A stretch of 64,000 bases of DNA from Nitrincola sp048264025. GTDB taxonomy: Bacteria; Pseudomonadota; Gammaproteobacteria; Pseudomonadales; Balneatricaceae. How positions within the stretch are numbered: the first letter of the stretch is position 1; each line of letters starts with the position of its first letter. Location of the stretch: NCBI RefSeq assembly GCF_048264025.1, contig NZ_JBLXDN010000001.1, positions 124,001 to 188,000 of the forward strand, given 5' to 3'. Below, in pieces: positions 51,089-61,300 of the stretch. Under the pieces are notes generated by a model that ran no database searches, was not told where the DNA came from, and was given only the letters and a program-made list of their open reading frames with translations. Made by a program: the position numbers and the translations under genes.

Positions 51089-52732
51089 TCAGGCATGCTT
51101 GAATTTCTGACATCCATCAGATAACACACCTGCAAGTAGGTGTAACGCCTGGCTGGCATCTGCTGAATTAGCAGCCGTTCGGTTCAGGCCATCTATATCC
51201 TGATTCAGTTGCTGCATGGCCGAGGATAGATGTTGTGTGACATTTATCTGCTCCTGACTGGCAGTCGCAATACTGTTGTTCAACGTCACAATTTCACTGA
51301 CTGAATTGCTTATCTGACCAAATAACTGATCGGCTTCACGCACCTGATTTACGCTATGACTGGCCTGATTATAGGCTGTTTTCATCACCCCTGAAGCTTG
51401 TTCTGCACGCAGCTGAAGTGTTTCAATGATGCCATTAATCGATTCGGTTGCCCGCTGGGTATTGAACGACAAGGTTCTCACTTCATCGGCTACAACAGAG
51501 AAACCGCGGCCCGCCTCGCCGGCACGCGCTGCCTCAATCGCCGCATTCAGTGCCAGCAGATTAGTCTGCTCGGAAATACCCCGGATCACAGCCAGTACCT
51601 GGGCAATCTCTCTGGATCCATCATGCAACTCCTGAATCACAGTCTGGGTATGGCTCAAATGCTGCTCCAGATGTTCAACTGTTGCCATACTCTGGGTGGA
51701 TATTTCTCTCCCCTGAACAGTCACCCTCTGGGCGGCCTCAGCCAAGGTCACCGCATTGACGGTATTCTGATTCACCTGTTCAATCGCTGTTGACATCTGC
51801 TCCACCGCTGAAGCCAGCGAAACAGCCTGCTGGCTTTGGCTTTCCACGCCTTGAGTGACCTGCTGACTGATATCCAGTGTCCGATCAGCCTGTACACGTA
51901 ACTGTTCTGTGTTATCGCTGATCTCATGCACCAGTCCTTTGAAATGAAATAGCATTTTATTCAAGGCACGAGCAGCGGCAGCCACCTCATCTTTCCCCTG
52001 CTCGTTTGCAACCCGTGATAAATCAGAATCAGATTCAATGTCCACTAACAGATCCCTGAGGCGACTCACTGGTCCTAAAATAGAGCGCTGAACCTGCAGC
52101 CCGAGTGCAAACAGCAGAATACAGATAACCCCTCCACCCAACAGATAGGTCCAAACAAGTTGCTCGGTCAGCCGTTGTGCGGTTACACGAACACTGTCGG
52201 CAGTCTCAATTTGTTGTTGGACAAACCGATCCACCATCTGGCTGAAAGGCTCAATAGTCTGAGAGACCTCAGCGCTGATCGTCGACTCATTAAGAATGCG
52301 GATTGCCAGGGCATCACTGCCAACCGGCTCTACCCAGGCACGATACTGTGCAGTCACTTTTATAAAGCCGGCATCCAGCGTATCCAGAATCTCATTTTCA
52401 TCCTGATCCAATTGCTCAGGCCGCAATTGCTGAAAAACCGACCAATGCTGCTCTGCTGTTTTAAGTAACTCATGAATGGCCGTCTGAGTATTGGCCATAC
52501 TGTCCCACCCAGTTCGATATTGTGACAGCTGAGCCATTCCTTCAGTCTGTACCAGGCGCTGTACACGTAATACATCCGAGAGCACCGCCAGATGTTCATC
52601 ATACAGCGTCAGAAATAACCGGTCTTTTTCGACTGAGCTGAAATGGCTAGCGAGCAGGACCAGAATCAATGCAGCCTGCGGCACCAACACCAGAAGAAGT
52701 AATTTTTTTGCAATCGTGAGTCTGGACAGCAT
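51089..52732 (-). CDS. Methyl-accepting chemotaxis protein
   Basis: Starting at ATG 52732 (MLSRLTIAKK) it has 547 residues; an ATG 42 bp upstream is possible. Helices at about 8-28 and 193-215 flank a helical periplasmic sensor. A HAMP domain follows (about 215-270: LGPVSRLRDLLVDIESDSDLSR). The signalling tip EQTNLLALNAAIEAARAGEAGRGFSVVADEVRTLS is intact. No chemotaxis operon is nearby and no C-terminal CheR-binding pentapeptide is visible. It may sense substrates linked to the adjacent Tct system, which is conjecture. Confidence 0.92.
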   Translation of the reverse strand: MLSRLTIAKKLLLLVLVPQAALILVLLASHFSSVEKDRLFLTLYDEHLAVLSDVLRVQRLVQTEGMAQLSQYRTGWDSMANTQTAIHELLKTAEQHWSVFQQLRPEQLDQDENEILDTLDAGFIKVTAQYRAWVEPVGSDALAIRILNESTISAEVSQTIEPFSQMVDRFVQQQIETADSVRVTAQRLTEQLVWTYLLGGGVICILLFALGLQVQRSILGPVSRLRDLLVDIESDSDLSRVANEQGKDEVAAAARALNKMLFHFKGLVHEISDNTEQLRVQADRTLDISQQVTQGVESQSQQAVSLASAVEQMSTAIEQVNQNTVNAVTLAEAAQRVTVQGREISTQSMATVEHLEQHLSHTQTVIQELHDGSREIAQVLAVIRGISEQTNLLALNAAIEAARAGEAGRGFSVVADEVRTLSFNTQRATESINGIIETLQLRAEQASGVMKTAYNQASHSVNQVREADQLFGQISNSVSEIVTLNNSIATASQEQINVTQHLSSAMQQLNQDIDGLNRTAANSADASQALHLLAGVLSDGCQKFKHA

Positions 52733-52831
52733 TCTCAAAGTCTCTTGAATGAAAGAGCCCTTTGTACGCGACATTTATGACAGAAATATGGCAGATATCA
52801 GCAGATGAGCAGCTGATATCTGCTGATCTTC

Positions 52832-55351
52832 TCAGGGCATTACTTCCAGCTCACGCCGTAATGCTTCAGCCGTAGGACGTAGCTGTGGTAACCCCTGGCG
52901 TTTGCGCCGCTGTGCCAACAGATAGAGCAAGGGCGAGGCGATGAAAATCGAGGAAGCCGTGCCCACTACTACCCCAAACAACATCGGCAAGGCAAAGCTG
53001 GACACCGCACTGCCACCGGCAATCCCCATCGGTAGCAATGCCAACAGCGTCGTTACCGAGGTGAATACAGTCCGTGTCAGCGTCGAACCTATGCTTTCAT
53101 TCAACAATTGCAGCATTGGCTTGTCCGGTGTGAGCCGCAGATTCTCACGGATTCGATCAAACACCACCACCTTGTCATTCACGGAATAGCCAATAAGCGC
53201 CAGTAACGCCGCCACCGCCGTCAGATTGAACTCAACGCCAGTCAGCACAAAGAAACCGATGGTTTTGGTCAGATCCAACGCAATGGTGAGCGTAGCGGCC
53301 AAGGCAAAATGGGATTCAAATCGCCACCAGAGGTAGCCCAGCATTCCCCCGCCTGCAATCAGAATTGCCAGTAGTGTCATGTCACTAAAATCACCACTGA
53401 CCCTTGGCCCCACCAGTTCGGTGCGCGGAAATTCGGCCTCTGGTTGTACGGCTAACACCGCCTGCTTGAGTTGCTCTACCTGGGCCGTGGCGACGGCTTG
53501 CTGTTGTTCTGCCAAGGGTAAACGTATCAGATACTGCCCGGCTTCACCGGACTCCTGAATACTGGCTTGCACCAACCCCTGTTCAGCCAATTGATGGCGC
53601 AGTGATTCCGTGCTCATCCCATCCGCACGTACATCAACCAACGTGCCTCCGGTAAAATCGATGCCGTAGTGCATCCCAGGCTGAAAGAACAGCGCCACCG
53701 ACGCCAGGGACAGCGCCAGAGACAAGGCCAGCCCAAGCCGACGCGCACGCATCAAATTGGGAACCGCTTGGCTCAGGCGATCCAGCCACTGAACACCGCC
53801 GATCTTCAACGGTTGACGTGCTTTGCCACGAATGCGCCATTCCATCAGTAAGCGAGTCAGGGTGATTGAGGTAAACAACGAGGTCAGCAAACCTATACCT
53901 ATAGTGACGGCAAACCCCTTCACCGGCCCGCTACCAAAGAAAAACAGCAGACTGATAGCAATCAACGTGGTTAGATTGGAGTCAAGAATGGTACTCCAGG
54001 CACGAGAGAAGCCTTCCTTCAACGCCATCGCCGCCGAATAGCCCTTGCGTGCCTCCTCTCGAATACGCTCGTTGATGAGGATATTGGCATCCACCGCCAT
54101 ACCCAGCGTCAGAATAATCCCGGCAATACCAGGTAAGGTCAGTGTCGCACGCAACAAACTCAGCACGCCGAGTATCAGGCCCAGGTTCACTATCAAGGCG
54201 ACACAAGCAATCGCGCCCCAACTGCCATAGACGGCCAGCATAAAAGCCAGCACCAAGGCGGCACCGATCATTCCAGTTGTAACCCCCATCGAGATGGCAT
54301 CGCTGCCCAGATCCGGTCCCACACTGCGTTCTTCAATGACCTGTAAAGGCACAGGCAAAGCACCCGCTCTCAATAACAGTGCCAAATCACCCGCCTCACG
54401 TGGGGTAAAAGAGCCGCTAATCTCACCAGAACCGCCACTGATCACGCCTTGAATAACCGGTGCGGTGATCACTGTATCATCCAGTACAATCGCCAAGGCA
54501 CGACCCATGTTTGCCCGCGTCATGTCGGCAAAAAGTCGAGCCCCTTCAGTATCCAGGGTAAAATGCACCACGGCGGCCCCAGTCTCTGGATGAAAGCCCA
54601 AGCGTGCATCACGGATATGCTGGCCTTCCAGTGCCACAGCTGTCTCGATTCTATAGCGTTGTTCACCGGTGGCATCCCAGTGGATCGTCGTTAAGACTGA
54701 ATCATCAGCCGCATCCGCCAACCAATGGAAGGTCATTTTTGCGGTGGTGCCAAGCAATGCGCGCACCTCGGCAGGGTCCGCTACACCCGGCATTTGCACC
54801 AAAATACTCTCGCGCCCCTGACGAGTGATACTGGGTTCAACCAACCCGGTTTCATCCAGACGCCGACGCACCACTTCCAGACTGCGCTCGATCGCCTCAG
54901 ACATCAGGTGATTTTGCCAGTCCTGAGTGATTTGCAGACTCAGTTGGTGGCCATCCTGCAGCAGCTCGACCCGCCGTATGCCGGTTGCAGCATCTCTAAA
55001 CAGCGGTTGCAGTTGCTGCTTAGCCTCCAGCAACTGCGATTCCTTATTAAACACCAAGCGCAGATCTTCCGGTGCCCCAACCCAGCGAAAGGTAATTCCT
55101 GACTGCTGCAGTACATCAGCGACTTCATCAGCCAGCCCCTGGTGTGCCTGCAGTTGCATCGCCTGCCCATCGGCCTGTAGCAGCAAGTGCGAGCCTCCCT
55201 GCAGGTCCAGGCCCAATGACAGGGTGTTATGGGTGTACCAGCTTGGCAAGTGACTTGCCACTGTAGAAGGTAATAGATTTGGTATGGCACTCAACAGCAT
55301 GCATAGGATCAGCAAGCCACAGAGTGCAGCTCGCCGGTAAAAATTATTCAT
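52832..55351 (-). CDS. secDF: Fused protein-export membrane protein SecDF
   Basis: 839 residues joining SecD (about 1-515) and SecF (about 535-839) in one chain. SecD shows GLDLQGGSHLLLQAD, the P1 head domain and QGVISGGSGEISGSFTPREAGDLALLLRAGALPVPL, then six helices. SecF shows MHYGIDFTGGTLVDVRAD and the motif NDKVVVFDRIREN. SecDF uses an ion gradient to pull preproteins out of SecYEG. Most gammaproteobacteria have separate secD and secF, so a fused copy is likely a second, conditionally expressed SecDF, as in Vibrio. It is preceded on the same strand by a small RAPP-ending ORF and a structured leader. Only weak ribosome binding is offered by GGGGT seven bases upstream. Confidence 0.95.
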   Translation of the reverse strand: MNNFYRRAALCGLLILCMLLSAIPNLLPSTVASHLPSWYTHNTLSLGLDLQGGSHLLLQADGQAMQLQAHQGLADEVADVLQQSGITFRWVGAPEDLRLVFNKESQLLEAKQQLQPLFRDAATGIRRVELLQDGHQLSLQITQDWQNHLMSEAIERSLEVVRRRLDETGLVEPSITRQGRESILVQMPGVADPAEVRALLGTTAKMTFHWLADAADDSVLTTIHWDATGEQRYRIETAVALEGQHIRDARLGFHPETGAAVVHFTLDTEGARLFADMTRANMGRALAIVLDDTVITAPVIQGVISGGSGEISGSFTPREAGDLALLLRAGALPVPLQVIEERSVGPDLGSDAISMGVTTGMIGAALVLAFMLAVYGSWGAIACVALIVNLGLILGVLSLLRATLTLPGIAGIILTLGMAVDANILINERIREEARKGYSAAMALKEGFSRAWSTILDSNLTTLIAISLLFFFGSGPVKGFAVTIGIGLLTSLFTSITLTRLLMEWRIRGKARQPLKIGGVQWLDRLSQAVPNLMRARRLGLALSLALSLASVALFFQPGMHYGIDFTGGTLVDVRADGMSTESLRHQLAEQGLVQASIQESGEAGQYLIRLPLAEQQQAVATAQVEQLKQAVLAVQPEAEFPRTELVGPRVSGDFSDMTLLAILIAGGGMLGYLWWRFESHFALAATLTIALDLTKTIGFFVLTGVEFNLTAVAALLALIGYSVNDKVVVFDRIRENLRLTPDKPMLQLLNESIGSTLTRTVFTSVTTLLALLPMGIAGGSAVSSFALPMLFGVVVGTASSIFIASPLLYLLAQRRKRQGLPQLRPTAEALRRELEVMP

Positions 55352-55357
55352 AGGTTA

Positions 55358-55431
55358 CCCCAATAGAAACAGAATAAGCGTTACTGTCTGAATCAGACAG
55401 TGCATATGCAGCGCTTATTGTTGTGGCGGGG
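55358..55431 (-). promoter_or_regulatory. Predicted mRNA hairpin linking the RAPP codons to the secDF ribosome-binding site
   Basis: Read as minus-strand RNA, three nested elements lie between the RAPP codons and secDF. AAUAAGCG (55419-55412, including the small ORF's stop) pairs with CGCUUAUU (55380-55373). Inside, ACUGUCUG-AUU-CAGACAGU (55401-55383) is a perfect palindrome. Outside, the four C's of the GCC-CCG Ala-Pro codons (55431-55428) can pair with GGGG (55361-55358), the only purine-rich ribosome-binding sequence of secDF. A ribosome halted at RAPP would cover the left arm and free the GGGG. Confidence 0.65.
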
Positions 55432-55795
55432 CTCTCAGAAGGGGTCGATAGAACTGCCGCGCAGACACGCCAACGGCGGTAACACGCGTGGACTCAACAG
55501 TGCGCTGGCCACACAGCCAAAGTAGCAGACCAACAAAAAGGGCAAACAACTGGCCAGGATCCGCTGAGACCTGCTGCTGATCCTCATCCGACGGTTCAAC
55601 GCTAAAGTTACGAGATTGTTGTGACTGCAGCAGCACAGCCCAAGGCTGCGCCTCGGCGGTAAAGCCGGTTTTCGAATCACCCAAAGTGGGCGTGGGCAAG
55701 GCGGTGAAAATCAACCACAACAGCACCAACAGCAACATCCGGATCACGCCGGGTTGAAGCACTGGAGCTACAGGTGATGTGGTTTGATTTGGCAT
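55415..55795 (-). CDS. Putative RAPP-type translation-arrest peptide upstream of secDF
   Basis: 126 residues from ATG 55795. Helix 1 at about 20-36 follows Arg19 and acts as a signal-anchor. A polar, presumably exported segment covers about 38-80. Helix 2 is at about 82-96. A 30-residue basic tail ends in FYRPLLRAPPQQ, with Arg121-Ala-Pro-Pro124 two residues before the stop. Arg-Ala-Pro-Pro near the C-terminus defines known arrest peptides (ApdA/ApdP class) encoded next to SecDF or YidC genes; RAP in the P-site blocks bond formation with Pro in the A-site. The tail length equals what the ribosome tunnel holds, so helix 2 would just emerge at the arrest. A longer frame to 55921 overlaps the upstream GGDEF gene and adds no hydrophobic segment. 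Confidence 0.75.
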   Translation of the reverse strand: MPNQTTSPVAPVLQPGVIRMLLLVLLWLIFTALPTPTLGDSKTGFTAEAQPWAVLLQSQQSRNFSVEPSDEDQQQVSADPGQLFALFVGLLLWLCGQRTVESTRVTAVGVSARQFYRPLLRAPPQQ

Positions 55796-55871
55796 GGAAA
55801 AAACCTGTGGAATAGACGCTGAATTATCAGGTTTGTGCGGGTTGGAGTCAATTGTCCACCCGCCCCAAACT

Positions 55872-58169
55872 TCAGGAAAGACAAAGCTGTTTGTGTATAA
55901 CCGTGTTTTGGTTAGAATCATAAATCTGAAACTGGTTCTTACCTGACTCTTTCGCCGCGTACATTATCTGATCGGCTTGATGCAATAACTGCTCAGGTGC
56001 AACTGTTTCCACTTGGGGATATAAAGTTGCTCCCATACTGGCGGAGACATGAAAATGTTCAGTTTTGTACTGATGCTCCAGCATAGCAGCCTTAAGTATA
56101 CGCCTAAGCGCAATTTCACAGGCCTCGGTATCGGCCAGATCTGTCAATACAGCGACAAACTCATCGCCACCGATACGCGCCAAGGTATCACCCTCACGTA
56201 AAGTTTGCTTCATCTGCTCCGCCAGGAAACAGAGCAAACTGTCTCCTGCTGCATGGCCAAAATCATCGTTAATACGCTTAAAACCATCAAGGTCTATAAA
56301 CACCACAGCAATCAAGCGTTCGCGCCGTAGCGTCAAATGCATGGCCTGCTGAAGGCGATCATGCAGCAATGAACGGTTTGGCAAGCCGGTCAGCGGATCA
56401 AAGTGCGCCAGCTTCTGTAACCGAAGTTCCTGCTGTTTCTGCCGACTGATATCACTGAACAAAGAAACATAGTGCAGTACGTCTCCAGAGTCATCTTGTA
56501 CCGCTGTGATTGTTATGTGCTCGACATACACCTCGCCATCTTTACGCCGATTCCATAGTTCACCACTCCAATGCCCATCGATATTGATAGACCGCCACAT
56601 AGATTCATAAAACTCGGCATCATGATGACCTGAATGCAACAACCTGGGATTTTTACCCAGTACGTCTGCACGGTCATATCCAGTGATCACACAAAATGCG
56701 TCATTCACTTCCAGAATCTCGCCCCTCGGACAGCAAATGATGATCCCTTCATGCGCATGGGTAAATACAGTTGCCAACTGACTGAGTTTGATATTTTGCT
56801 GATGCAATTGTTCTAAATGCTGCTTGCGCTCTGTGACATCTTCCATCACACCCACAAAATGGCTCACTGACCCCGTCTCATCCAGTACGGCGGAGATCCG
56901 GGTTGCCACCGGAATCAAATCACCCTTTGCAGTACGATTGATTAGCTCGCCCTCCCAGTCACTCCCTTCTTGCAAGGCCTGACGGAGACTGTCCATCGTT
57001 GATCGATCTGTCCAGGCACTTCCCAGGAAACGTGGATTTTTCCCCATTATATAACTGACCGAGTAGCCAAATAGCCTCTCAACGGCCGGATTAACATAGA
57101 CAACCCGTTGTATATTATCAGTTAAAATGACCGCCACATTAGACTGCTCAACAGCTTTGGATAGCAGCGCCATTTGCTGTTGAATGGACACTCGACGAGT
57201 CACTTCGCGAATCAACACCGCCATACTTATCAGCATTAATATAACCAAGGCACACAGCACAAAGAGCATCGCCTGATTATTCAACCACCAATTTCTGACG
57301 AAATCGCGCTGAGACTGGGTAACTGAAATAATCACAGGATAACGAGATGAAAGGCTCCAGGCATGCAATGCTTCCTGAGTGGGGTAGAGCTGTTGATTGC
57401 GTCCAGATTGAAGAAATTCACTGACCGGCGGCAACTTAGTTGCACTGGGCAACATGGAAACAAGCCGTTCACCCTCAAAACTGAGTAAGCTGATCTCTTG
57501 TTTTAGGGTATTATCTGGGTTTTCTGTCAGAAAGAAATCAGTAAAGTATTCAGGATTCAATGCAACCAGTATCCAGTAGAAATCACCCGCAGTGGACTGA
57601 GAGCCTGAACGAAGTCCGGTTACCACAACCGAGTGTGTGGAGGACGCGCCTTGGTGCTGATCAATTAAGGGTAAAAAACGCTGATTCACCGTACTTATGA
57701 CCCTGAGTCCTGCATACCTCGACCAGTCGGAGGACTTGAGATCCAAACCGATACGACTCGCATCTATCTCCCTTCCCTCACTTCTAGACGCGCTGTCTAC
57801 GAGCACCTGAGTGCCTTCAGTGACAAGGATCTGATGAATATGCGGTGCAAAATGAATCATTTCATCAACGCGTCGACGCAACCCTTCAACCGATTCATCA
57901 GATGCAGGGCCATCCGTTGGTTGAGCAAACATCCTATCCAGCGACACCATTGCAGACTCAACGGATTCCAACGTCCGAGTGACACTGCGCTCCAATAACT
58001 GGCTCTGAAAAATAATACGCTGTTGCGTCTGCTCCACTGAATGTTTGAAGCTGCTCCATAGACTGAGAAAAACAGCGGCAAAAAGTGCAAACAGGAGGGT
58101 TAAAAACAATAGAACCAAGCGGCGATTCTTTAAAATACGCTCAGGTTTGGCTAGATAAGATACATTCAA
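55872..58169 (-). CDS. Membrane PAS-PAS-GGDEF diguanylate cyclase with Cache-like sensor
   Basis: 765 residues. Helices at about 18-38 and 298-320 enclose a periplasmic dCache-like sensor. Two PAS domains follow (about 335-450 and 460-575, each with the ILTDNIQRVVYVNPA or EGIIICCPRGEILEVNDAF start and a PAC end). GGDEF is at about 585-745, with FDPLTGLPNRSLLHDR and the intact ARIGGDEFVAVL. No EAL domain. It appears to start with TTG at 58169, as no ATG is in frame near the first helix. It lies upstream of the RAPP peptide gene on the same strand. Confidence 0.9.
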   Translation of the reverse strand: MNVSYLAKPERILKNRRLVLLFLTLLFALFAAVFLSLWSSFKHSVEQTQQRIIFQSQLLERSVTRTLESVESAMVSLDRMFAQPTDGPASDESVEGLRRRVDEMIHFAPHIHQILVTEGTQVLVDSASRSEGREIDASRIGLDLKSSDWSRYAGLRVISTVNQRFLPLIDQHQGASSTHSVVVTGLRSGSQSTAGDFYWILVALNPEYFTDFFLTENPDNTLKQEISLLSFEGERLVSMLPSATKLPPVSEFLQSGRNQQLYPTQEALHAWSLSSRYPVIISVTQSQRDFVRNWWLNNQAMLFVLCALVILMLISMAVLIREVTRRVSIQQQMALLSKAVEQSNVAVILTDNIQRVVYVNPAVERLFGYSVSYIMGKNPRFLGSAWTDRSTMDSLRQALQEGSDWEGELINRTAKGDLIPVATRISAVLDETGSVSHFVGVMEDVTERKQHLEQLHQQNIKLSQLATVFTHAHEGIIICCPRGEILEVNDAFCVITGYDRADVLGKNPRLLHSGHHDAEFYESMWRSINIDGHWSGELWNRRKDGEVYVEHITITAVQDDSGDVLHYVSLFSDISRQKQQELRLQKLAHFDPLTGLPNRSLLHDRLQQAMHLTLRRERLIAVVFIDLDGFKRINDDFGHAAGDSLLCFLAEQMKQTLREGDTLARIGGDEFVAVLTDLADTEACEIALRRILKAAMLEHQYKTEHFHVSASMGATLYPQVETVAPEQLLHQADQIMYAAKESGKNQFQIYDSNQNTVIHKQLCLS

Positions 58170-58351
58170 ACGCTAACTTCTCATACTACTTAGAAACCGT
58201 TATAGCCATTTAACGCGGCCATATTACTCGGCCTAGATATAAATGAAAAAGATTATTTTGAGCTTGATTAGGGGCTTATTTATAATTTCCAGTGTTAGCC
58301 AAGCTCAGTAAACCAACTCGGTAATAGCCCTAGTTGTACTGAAACAAATCA

Positions 58352-61300
58352 CTAGCTCTCCCTTCTAATCAAACGCAACTGATGGATAAATTGCTTATCG
58401 GCTGTCTTGAATCCGGCAAAATGAAATTGCAAGCGATCTATTTGCCCTTGCTGATAAAGCGCGACCAGAGAACGCGCCTCTTCCAGCAATTGCTTATATC
58501 GACTCTGCAAATTTTGCCAATCTACATCGTCAATACTAGCTTGGGGCAAACACATCTGCGGCATGATGCCATCAACCGCGGCACAACCATCCAGCAAAGG
58601 TGGCCGATCGATCTGACCATCGAAATACTGCTGCAGTGTCACCATCCAGGTGCGCTGTTCAATTTCAGCCAATAGCAGGGGTATTTTGTCTACGGGCAAG
58701 GCACGGCATTTTTTCCATGCTTGTGGGGGCTCCCAAGTACTCACCCAATCGGGTAACACAGCGGCTGGCATAGGTTTCGCAATGGCAAAACCCTGTGCCG
58801 CTGAAAACCCCAACTCCAGCAGCAACTCACCATGCAAAATACTTTCGACCCCTTCAGCGATCACTTGTCGATTCAGGCTTTTGGCAAGTCCCAGAATACT
58901 GTTAATGATCATAAAGTGTTCAGGGTCATGCGGCAGGGTACGAATAAAACTTTGATCAATTTTTATTGTCCGTGCCGGAATGTTTTTCAGGAAGGTCAGC
59001 GAAGAATATCCGGTACCAAAATCGTCTAGTGAACAGGTAAATCCATAACTCTGCAGCTCTAAAATCAAACCAGAGACATACGACATATCTTCGATGGCAC
59101 CGGTTTCAAGGATCTCCAACTCAACTTGATTCGCGCTGACCTCAGGATAGCGCTTAAGCAAATCAATCAGGAATTCACTGAATGACGGATCGTGTAATTG
59201 CACCACCCCGATATTGACACTCACCACAAAACCTTTGGGTAATCCCACCGCTGACCATTGAACCAGTTGCTGAAATACTGACTCAAGCACCCAGTTACCT
59301 ATCTCTACGGATAGGTGATGCTGCTCAATAACAGGAATAAAATAACCCGGCAGTAACAAACCCTTTTGTGGGTGCTGCCAGCGAATTAGTGCTTCAGCAC
59401 CGCTCACATGACCACTGTGCATATCCACTTTAGGTTGATAGTAAAGTACGAATTGGTGCTGCAATAGTCCCTGATGAATAGCTTCAATCTGCTCCAGCTT
59501 TCGACGAGTCATTGAATCATTGTCTGGATCAAACACCGCGTAGCGATTTTTACCAGCTTGTTTAGCCTGATACAGCGCTTGTGAAGCTTGACGGATCAAT
59601 CCATCAGCATCGACCTTGTGCGCCTGCGGGTAAAAAGCGATGCCGATACTGGCAGAGCACTCCAGCGAATATCCATTAATCAACATGGGCTCAGCCAAGT
59701 GCATTAATAAACGTTTGACCGGTGACACTATCTCCTCTTCCTGATTGAACCCAGAAAGTATCAGCACAAATTCATCACCACCGATACGCGCCAGGCTTTG
59801 ATGTTCTCTGACTGAATCACGTACACGCTGACTGATCGCCACAATCAGACGGTCACCCGTTTCAACACCATATTGATCGTTAATATCGGCAAAGCTGTCA
59901 ATATCCAGATAAATTACGGCCATCAGCCGTCTATCATCCTCCGAAGTCAGCATGGTGTTTTTCAGCAGTTGTAAAAACAGGTTGCGGTTGGGCAAGCCAG
60001 TCAGCACGTCATGTAGCTCGACATATTCAAGCTCCTGCTGATGGTTTCTTTGTTGGGTAATATCGATATTAATCCCTACAACTTTGATGGCCGACCCAGC
60101 GGCATCACGCTGCATTACGCGCCCCAAAGAGCGAACCCATATCCATTCGCCCGACTGAGTTTGCATGCGGTACTCTACTTCACATAACTCATCACTATTG
60201 AGGATAAGCTCATCAATCAGCATCGATACCCGTGAAACGTCATCCGGATGTATGGCACTTTGCCAAAACTGAATCCTAGTGGTACCAGAATCATGCAAAG
60301 TAAAGCCCAGCATCTCCCACCAGCGGGCATCACAAATAAGCTCATCCGTAGCAAGATCCCATTCCCAGGTTCCCCCATGTACCGACTCCAACGCGGTCTG
60401 CAGGCGTTTACGCTGATCCTGCAACTCTATTTCATAATGTTTACGTTCAGTGACATCATATCCAGTCGCCACATAGTGGCTGGGTGAGCCATCGGCTCCA
60501 TCATGGCGCTGAATAAACAGGTGTAAAGCGTAACGCTTCCCATCAGGACGCTGATTCCAGATATCACCTTCCCAAAGTCCAGTTCTCTGTAGCACTTGCC
60601 ACATGCGGCTAAAAAATTCCGGCGTATGCAAACCAGATGCGAGCATACTGGGGGACTGCCCCAGCACAGCGTCCTGGGTATAACCGGTCAGCACAGTGAA
60701 GGCCTGATTGACAGCCGTTATGCGATTTTTTGTATCGGTTATGAACAGTGCTTCATGCCCCAGCCTTATAATGTGGCTGATAAGTTCACGTTCAGTGATA
60801 TCTTCCCGCGTACCAATCAGTCTTTGGGGTTTTGCCATACTGTCGCGCTGAATGACCTTACCGCGTAACTCCATCCAGCGAAGCGCACCAGTAGGAAGCA
60901 CAATGCGATAACTGATCTTCACCTCGTCATGACTTGGTTGCCACATATCGGATAGCGCCGCGCGTAGTTGCGGCAAGTCATCTTCATGAATATCGCCTTG
61001 TTCGGCGCCAGCTTGCTGCAATAAAGACTGTGCTAACTGCTCCGGCAATAAGGGAGGCGCATCCTGCTCAGCCCACTCCCAAAAACCTTCATGAGAGCCC
61101 TGCAACAGAAACTTCCAACGTTGCTCACTGAGATCTAACGCCGCTTCCGCTTGCTGCCGTGCATGTTTTTCATGCATTAGCTGCATCGCCTGAGAAGATA
61201 ACTTCTCGTACATGGACAGCACAGTTTTGATCAGTATTGCCGTGGCGCCTCTCATCTCATCATCAGCACGCTGACGCGCATCAACCAGACTTAACCCTTC

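Noticed and set aside
50995..51159. N-terminal extension of TctD
   Set aside because: It adds 55 residues with no receiver homology and overlaps the chemoreceptor 3' end; MKILILEDN at 50994 is the standard OmpR-family start.
55796..55921. Longer start for the RAPP peptide
   Set aside because: It overlaps the end of the GGDEF gene and adds only a polar segment before the signal-anchor helix.
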